Source: Pseudomonadota bacterium (lineage in GTDB: Bacteria; Pseudomonadota; Gammaproteobacteria; Burkholderiales; Burkholderiaceae_E). From it: 15,935 nucleotides of DNA. The notes beneath the pieces were generated by a model that saw only the letters and a list, made by a program, of their open reading frames with translations, made no database searches and had not been told where the DNA came from. Positions 14,012 to 15,935 of this stretch are shown piece by piece. The DNA lies in the NCBI GenBank assembly GCA_023389175.1, contig JAEWEW010000210.1, positions 1 to 15,935 on the forward strand, given 5' to 3'. The position numbers and the translations under genes are program-made. The number at the start of each line of letters is the position of its first letter. The stretch's first letter is position 1.

Positions 14012-14485
14012 CTAGCCGGCAGCGCGCCGGATGTCATCAGGTGGGAGTGAAGCCGGCCGCGCAGTGAGCATCCGGGCCGCCACCTCGAGGGCCGGCCTGG
14101 CCGAAGCAGGCGCGGCCGGGCTGCTCGGGGCTTGCCAGGCCGACGCTTCGAACAGTCTCATCGGCCGCAGCAGCGAGACGCGGAAGCGGCCCCGCCCGAT
14201 CTTGTGGATCTGCATGGCCGCGCCACGCTCGGCCAACCGGCGTTGCAAGAGCAGCAGGCGCACGCTCAGGTTGTCCTGCAATTCCGGCAGGCGCAGCTCG
14301 GGACCCGCCAGCCGCAACTCTCGCGTACTGAACTCCTCCCGGCGGGGTAGCGTATGCTCGCGCGCGAGCTTCCAGAAGATGGCGCCGGCAACACCCTTGA
14401 TCAGGTAGCGCGAGTCGAGGAAAACGGTGCCGTCATGGGGGTAGTAGCGCACTTCAACCGGCTCGGCATCGAACTGCAGATCCAT
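14012..14485 (-). CDS. Small winged-helix-like (OmpR C-terminal type) protein
   Basis: A 157-residue protein with no receiver or sensor domain. Residues about 10-105 suggest a winged helix of the response-regulator output type: a leading beta hairpin (VRYYPHDGTVFLDSRYLI), a helix around GAIFWKLAREH, a helix around STRELRL, a recognition-helix candidate DNLSVRLLLLQRRLAE and a wing HKIGRGRFRVSL. The tail (112-157) is Ala/Pro/Ser-rich and probably disordered. A DNA-binding role is inferred from this pattern, not certain. The start at 14485 has GGAGG at 7 bases; an upstream frame to 14575 only overlaps the TetR gene. It follows the TetR gene by 13 bp and is surely co-transcribed. Its stop shares CTAG with the micro-frame after the CoA-transferase operon. 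Confidence 0.65.
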   Translation of the reverse strand: MDLQFDAEPVEVRYYPHDGTVFLDSRYLIKGVAGAIFWKLAREHTLPRREEFSTRELRLAGPELRLPELQDNLSVRLLLLQRRLAERGAAMQIHKIGRGRFRVSLLRPMRLFEASAWQAPSSPAAPASARPALEVAARMLTARPASLPPDDIRRAAG

Positions 14486-14498
14486 CGGAAGTCCTCCA

Positions 14499-15119
14499 TC
14501 AACGGGCCGCAGGCTTTCGGGCGGCTTCGACCAGGGCGCGGATCGTCCAGCGCCTGACCCGTCGCGCCTCCGCATCCTCGAGCCGGAGCACGTCCTTCAG
14601 CACCAGCCTCGACTCGGTGCCGATGACCAGCGCCAGCGCCCTGGCAAGCATCTTCAATGCGGCGGGCTTGAACTGCTCGCGGGCGGGATCCAGCGCGGCT
14701 TCGATCAGGGGCATGCGGCGGTTCTGCCGGATCGGCAGGCCGGTGTCGGCCTCGCTCCGCAGACTGCGCTGCAGGATGTGCGCGAGCATCAGGCGCAACG
14801 CCTTCTCGTTGTCCACGATCATCTGGTCGAACGCCGCGTCTACCTTCTCCAGCCGCGCTATCGGGTCCGCCTCGGGGCCGTGGCGGAACACCACGTCGGC
14901 CTGAGGCGTGGCGATGTCCAGGGAAGCCTCCACCAGCAGGGCCGACACGTCGGGGAAATGGCGGTAGGCCGTGGCCCTGGAGACCATGGCCTCTTCGGCG
15001 ATCTCCTCCAGGCTGGGATTGCGACCCTGCCGGGTCAAGCGGGCCCCGGCCTGCAGAAGGTCCTTCCGGGTACGCAGCAGCTGGTTGGGCCGCCCGGTGG
15101 CTGCCTTGTTGGTTGTCAT
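14499..15119 (-). CDS. TetR-family transcriptional regulator
   Basis: A 206-residue regulator. The N-terminal helix-turn-helix is clear: SLEEIAEEAMVSRATAYRHFPDVSALLVEA (36-65). The C-terminal ligand-binding and dimerisation domain is not assignable to a ligand class. The ATG at 15119 lies inside a perfect inverted repeat (15114-15139) and has no Shine-Dalgarno sequence; a -10-like GATACT ends 7 bases before it, so the mRNA may be leaderless. The next gene on the strand is the winged-helix-like protein 13 bp away, and the divergent gene is a c-type cytochrome. It probably represses itself; control of the cytochrome is possible. Confidence 0.9.
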   Translation of the reverse strand: MTTNKAATGRPNQLLRTRKDLLQAGARLTRQGRNPSLEEIAEEAMVSRATAYRHFPDVSALLVEASLDIATPQADVVFRHGPEADPIARLEKVDAAFDQMIVDNEKALRLMLAHILQRSLRSEADTGLPIRQNRRMPLIEAALDPAREQFKPAALKMLARALALVIGTESRLVLKDVLRLEDAEARRVRRWTIRALVEAARKPAAR

Positions 15120-15139
15120 GAGACGAGTATCTCATGACA
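15114..15139. promoter_or_regulatory. Perfect inverted repeat, candidate TetR operator
   Basis: TGTCATGAGA (15114-15123) and TCTCATGACA (15130-15139) are exact reverse complements around a 6-bp spacer, 26 bp in total. It covers the TetR start codon and the predicted -10 element, so a bound dimer would block transcription of its own gene. The size and symmetry fit TetR operators. Confidence 0.7.
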
Positions 15140-15154
15140 GACTATGGGTTGCAA
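15126..15154 (-). promoter_or_regulatory. Candidate TetR-gene promoter giving a leaderless mRNA
   Basis: On the minus strand TTGCAA (15154 down to 15149), a 17-bp spacer and GATACT (15131 down to 15126), each 4 of 6. The start of transcription would fall on or next to the A of the ATG at 15119. Confidence 0.4.
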
Positions 15155-15166
15155 GAGGAGCAACAG

Positions 15167-15182
15167 TTGGCAAAAAGTTAGC
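15167..15182 (+). promoter_or_regulatory. Possible sigma54-type promoter upstream of the cytochrome gene
   Basis: TTGGCA (15167-15172) followed by TTAGC (15178-15182) places the invariant GG and GC twelve bases apart, as in -24/-12 promoters. Several inner consensus bases are missing (no CACG, TTAGC instead of TTGC). Transcription would start near 15194, about 73 bases before the cytochrome ATG. It could be chance. Confidence 0.25.
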
Positions 15183-15204
15183 GATTCTTTCCCAATGAGT
15201 TAGC
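15176..15204 (+). repeat. 7-bp direct repeat AGTTAGC
   Basis: AGTTAGC occurs at 15176-15182 and 15198-15204, a 22-bp period, in the region between the TetR and cytochrome genes. It may be a regulator half-site pair; it is short and may be chance. Confidence 0.3.
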
Positions 15205-15266
15205 AGCGCGCCGGCGGCCCGGGTTTCACACTTCACGCTCGTCCTCAAACGCACAGGAGATGACCC

Positions 15267-15743
15267 ATGCACAAGGCCGTTCCGATGCTCTGCGCCGTGA
15301 GCACCATCATGCTGCTGGCGGCGACTGTCCGCGCCCAGTCGACCGGCGACGTCGACCTGGTCCGGCACGGACGCTACCTCGTCCAGACCGCCGGCTGCAA
15401 TGATTGCCATACCCCGGGCTATGCGGCGGCCGAAGGGCAGGTCGACGAGAAGCTCTGGCTCACCGGCGACAAAGTCGGCTGGAGCGGACCGTGGGGCACC
15501 ACCTATGCAAGCAACTTGCGCCTCTTCATCGGCAAGCACACCGAGGACTCCTGGCTGCGGACGGCGCGCAGCTTCAAGCCGCGCCCGCCGATGCCGTGGT
15601 TCAACCTTCACGCCATGAACGAGCGGGACCTGCGGGCCCTCTACCGCTACATCAAGTCCATCGGCCCCGCCGGCGAGCCGGCCCCCGAGTACCTGCCACC
15701 GGGACGCAAGCCCGACGGACCGGCGATCCAGTTTCCCGGCTGA
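15267..15743 (+). CDS. Exported c-type cytochrome (monohaem)
   Basis: A 158-residue periplasmic cytochrome c. Residues 1-23 form a signal peptide (hydrophobic core AVSTIMLLAATV, cleavage after VRA). The haem site is CNDCH (44-48), preceded by HGRYLVQTAGC as in class I cytochromes. The sixth ligand is probably M109 in RPPMPWF; M117 is less likely. The tail DLRALYRYIKSIGPAGEPAPEYLPPG is typical of small cytochromes that accept electrons from periplasmic dehydrogenases. The start has AGGAG about 7 bases upstream. It is divergent from the TetR gene and 44 bp upstream of a metallo-beta-lactamase-fold gene, with which it probably forms an operon. Its electron donor is unknown. Confidence 0.92.
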   Translation: MHKAVPMLCAVSTIMLLAATVRAQSTGDVDLVRHGRYLVQTAGCNDCHTPGYAAAEGQVDEKLWLTGDKVGWSGPWGTTYASNLRLFIGKHTEDSWLRTARSFKPRPPMPWFNLHAMNERDLRALYRYIKSIGPAGEPAPEYLPPGRKPDGPAIQFPG

Positions 15744-15787
15744 CCCCCTGCGGCAGCCGCTTTCTTCCCACCCACCGGAGATGACAG

Positions 15788-15935
15788 ATGGACCGACCCA
15801 CCATGCTTCCCACCCGAACCGTAGGCAACGACCTCGAGCTTCTGCCCGCCTACATCCCGCTGCCCGGCCTGGGCGTCCTGCCGGTCAACGCCTTCCTGAT
15901 CCGCTCCCGCGAGCCGGTGCTGGTCGATACCGGCC
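15788..15935 (+). CDS. Metallo-beta-lactamase-fold hydrolase (5' part, cut by the window edge)
   Basis: Only 49 complete codons are present. The translation MDRPTMLPTRTVGNDLELLP followed by AYIPLPGLGVLPVNAFLIRSREPVLVDTG matches the first strands of the MBL fold, including the xVNAFLI and VLVDTG signatures; the metal-binding HxHxDH motif lies beyond the edge. GGAG at 15777-15780 is 7 bases before the ATG at 15788; the ATG at 15781 is in another frame and its translation is not MBL-like. It is likely co-transcribed with the cytochrome. Function within the superfamily cannot be told. Confidence 0.8.
   Translation, partial: MDRPTMLPTRTVGNDLELLPAYIPLPGLGVLPVNAFLIRSREPVLVDTG

Noticed and set aside
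12895..14037. A 380-codon minus-strand frame over the fourth CoA-transferase
   Set aside because: Arg/His/Leu-rich shadow frame with no recognisable domain, opposite a well-supported gene.
15148..15164. GTTGC/GCAAC inverted repeat near the TetR gene
   Set aside because: Five-base arms are expected by chance; the stronger 10-bp repeat beside it explains regulation better.

Overview
The window is GC-rich throughout and reads as chromosomal DNA of a betaproteobacterium, probably Burkholderiales-like. The inference rests on a Bug/TctC-type tricarboxylate-transporter receptor next to an IclR regulator and CaiB/BaiF CoA-transferases, on the ExoIII/DUF3606/DUF4142 housekeeping mix, and on dense packing with ATGA start/stop overlaps. 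No rRNA, tRNA, CRISPR array, insertion sequence or phage gene was recognised.

Layout. 1-3500 holds a HAD-like phosphatase, a RecQ helicase without HRDC, an exported DUF4142 protein and, convergent to it, a small DUF3606 protein; a perfect 11-bp hairpin lies between the last two. 3496-5704 holds exonuclease III (minus), a 61-residue charge-segregated hypothetical protein (minus), an exported Pro/Gly-rich protein and a cupin. 5705-13992 is the catabolic core: a Bug-type periplasmic receptor, a convergent IclR regulator sharing its stop tetranucleotide, and a five-gene operon divergent from iclR that encodes four different class III (CaiB/BaiF) CoA-transferase family proteins and one double-hotdog (MaoC/FAS1-type) hydratase. 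14012-15935 holds a TetR regulator followed by a small winged-helix-like protein (both minus), facing a c-type cytochrome and the start of a metallo-beta-lactamase-fold hydrolase (plus).

How it may work together. The receptor, the IclR regulator and the CoA-transferase/hydratase operon look like one uptake-and-activation unit for an organic acid: the receptor captures the acid, transferases move CoA onto it, a racemase-like paralogue may set stereochemistry, and the hydratase adds or removes water. The best support for one regulon is that the receptor promoter and the operon promoter share a 36-bp module (25 of 36 bases identical without gaps), with two TTC-boxes 20 bp apart and the second box 8 bp upstream of a perfect TTGACA. 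The substrate is not evident from the sequence. In the last block the TetR start codon sits inside a perfect 10-6-10 inverted repeat, which predicts autorepression.
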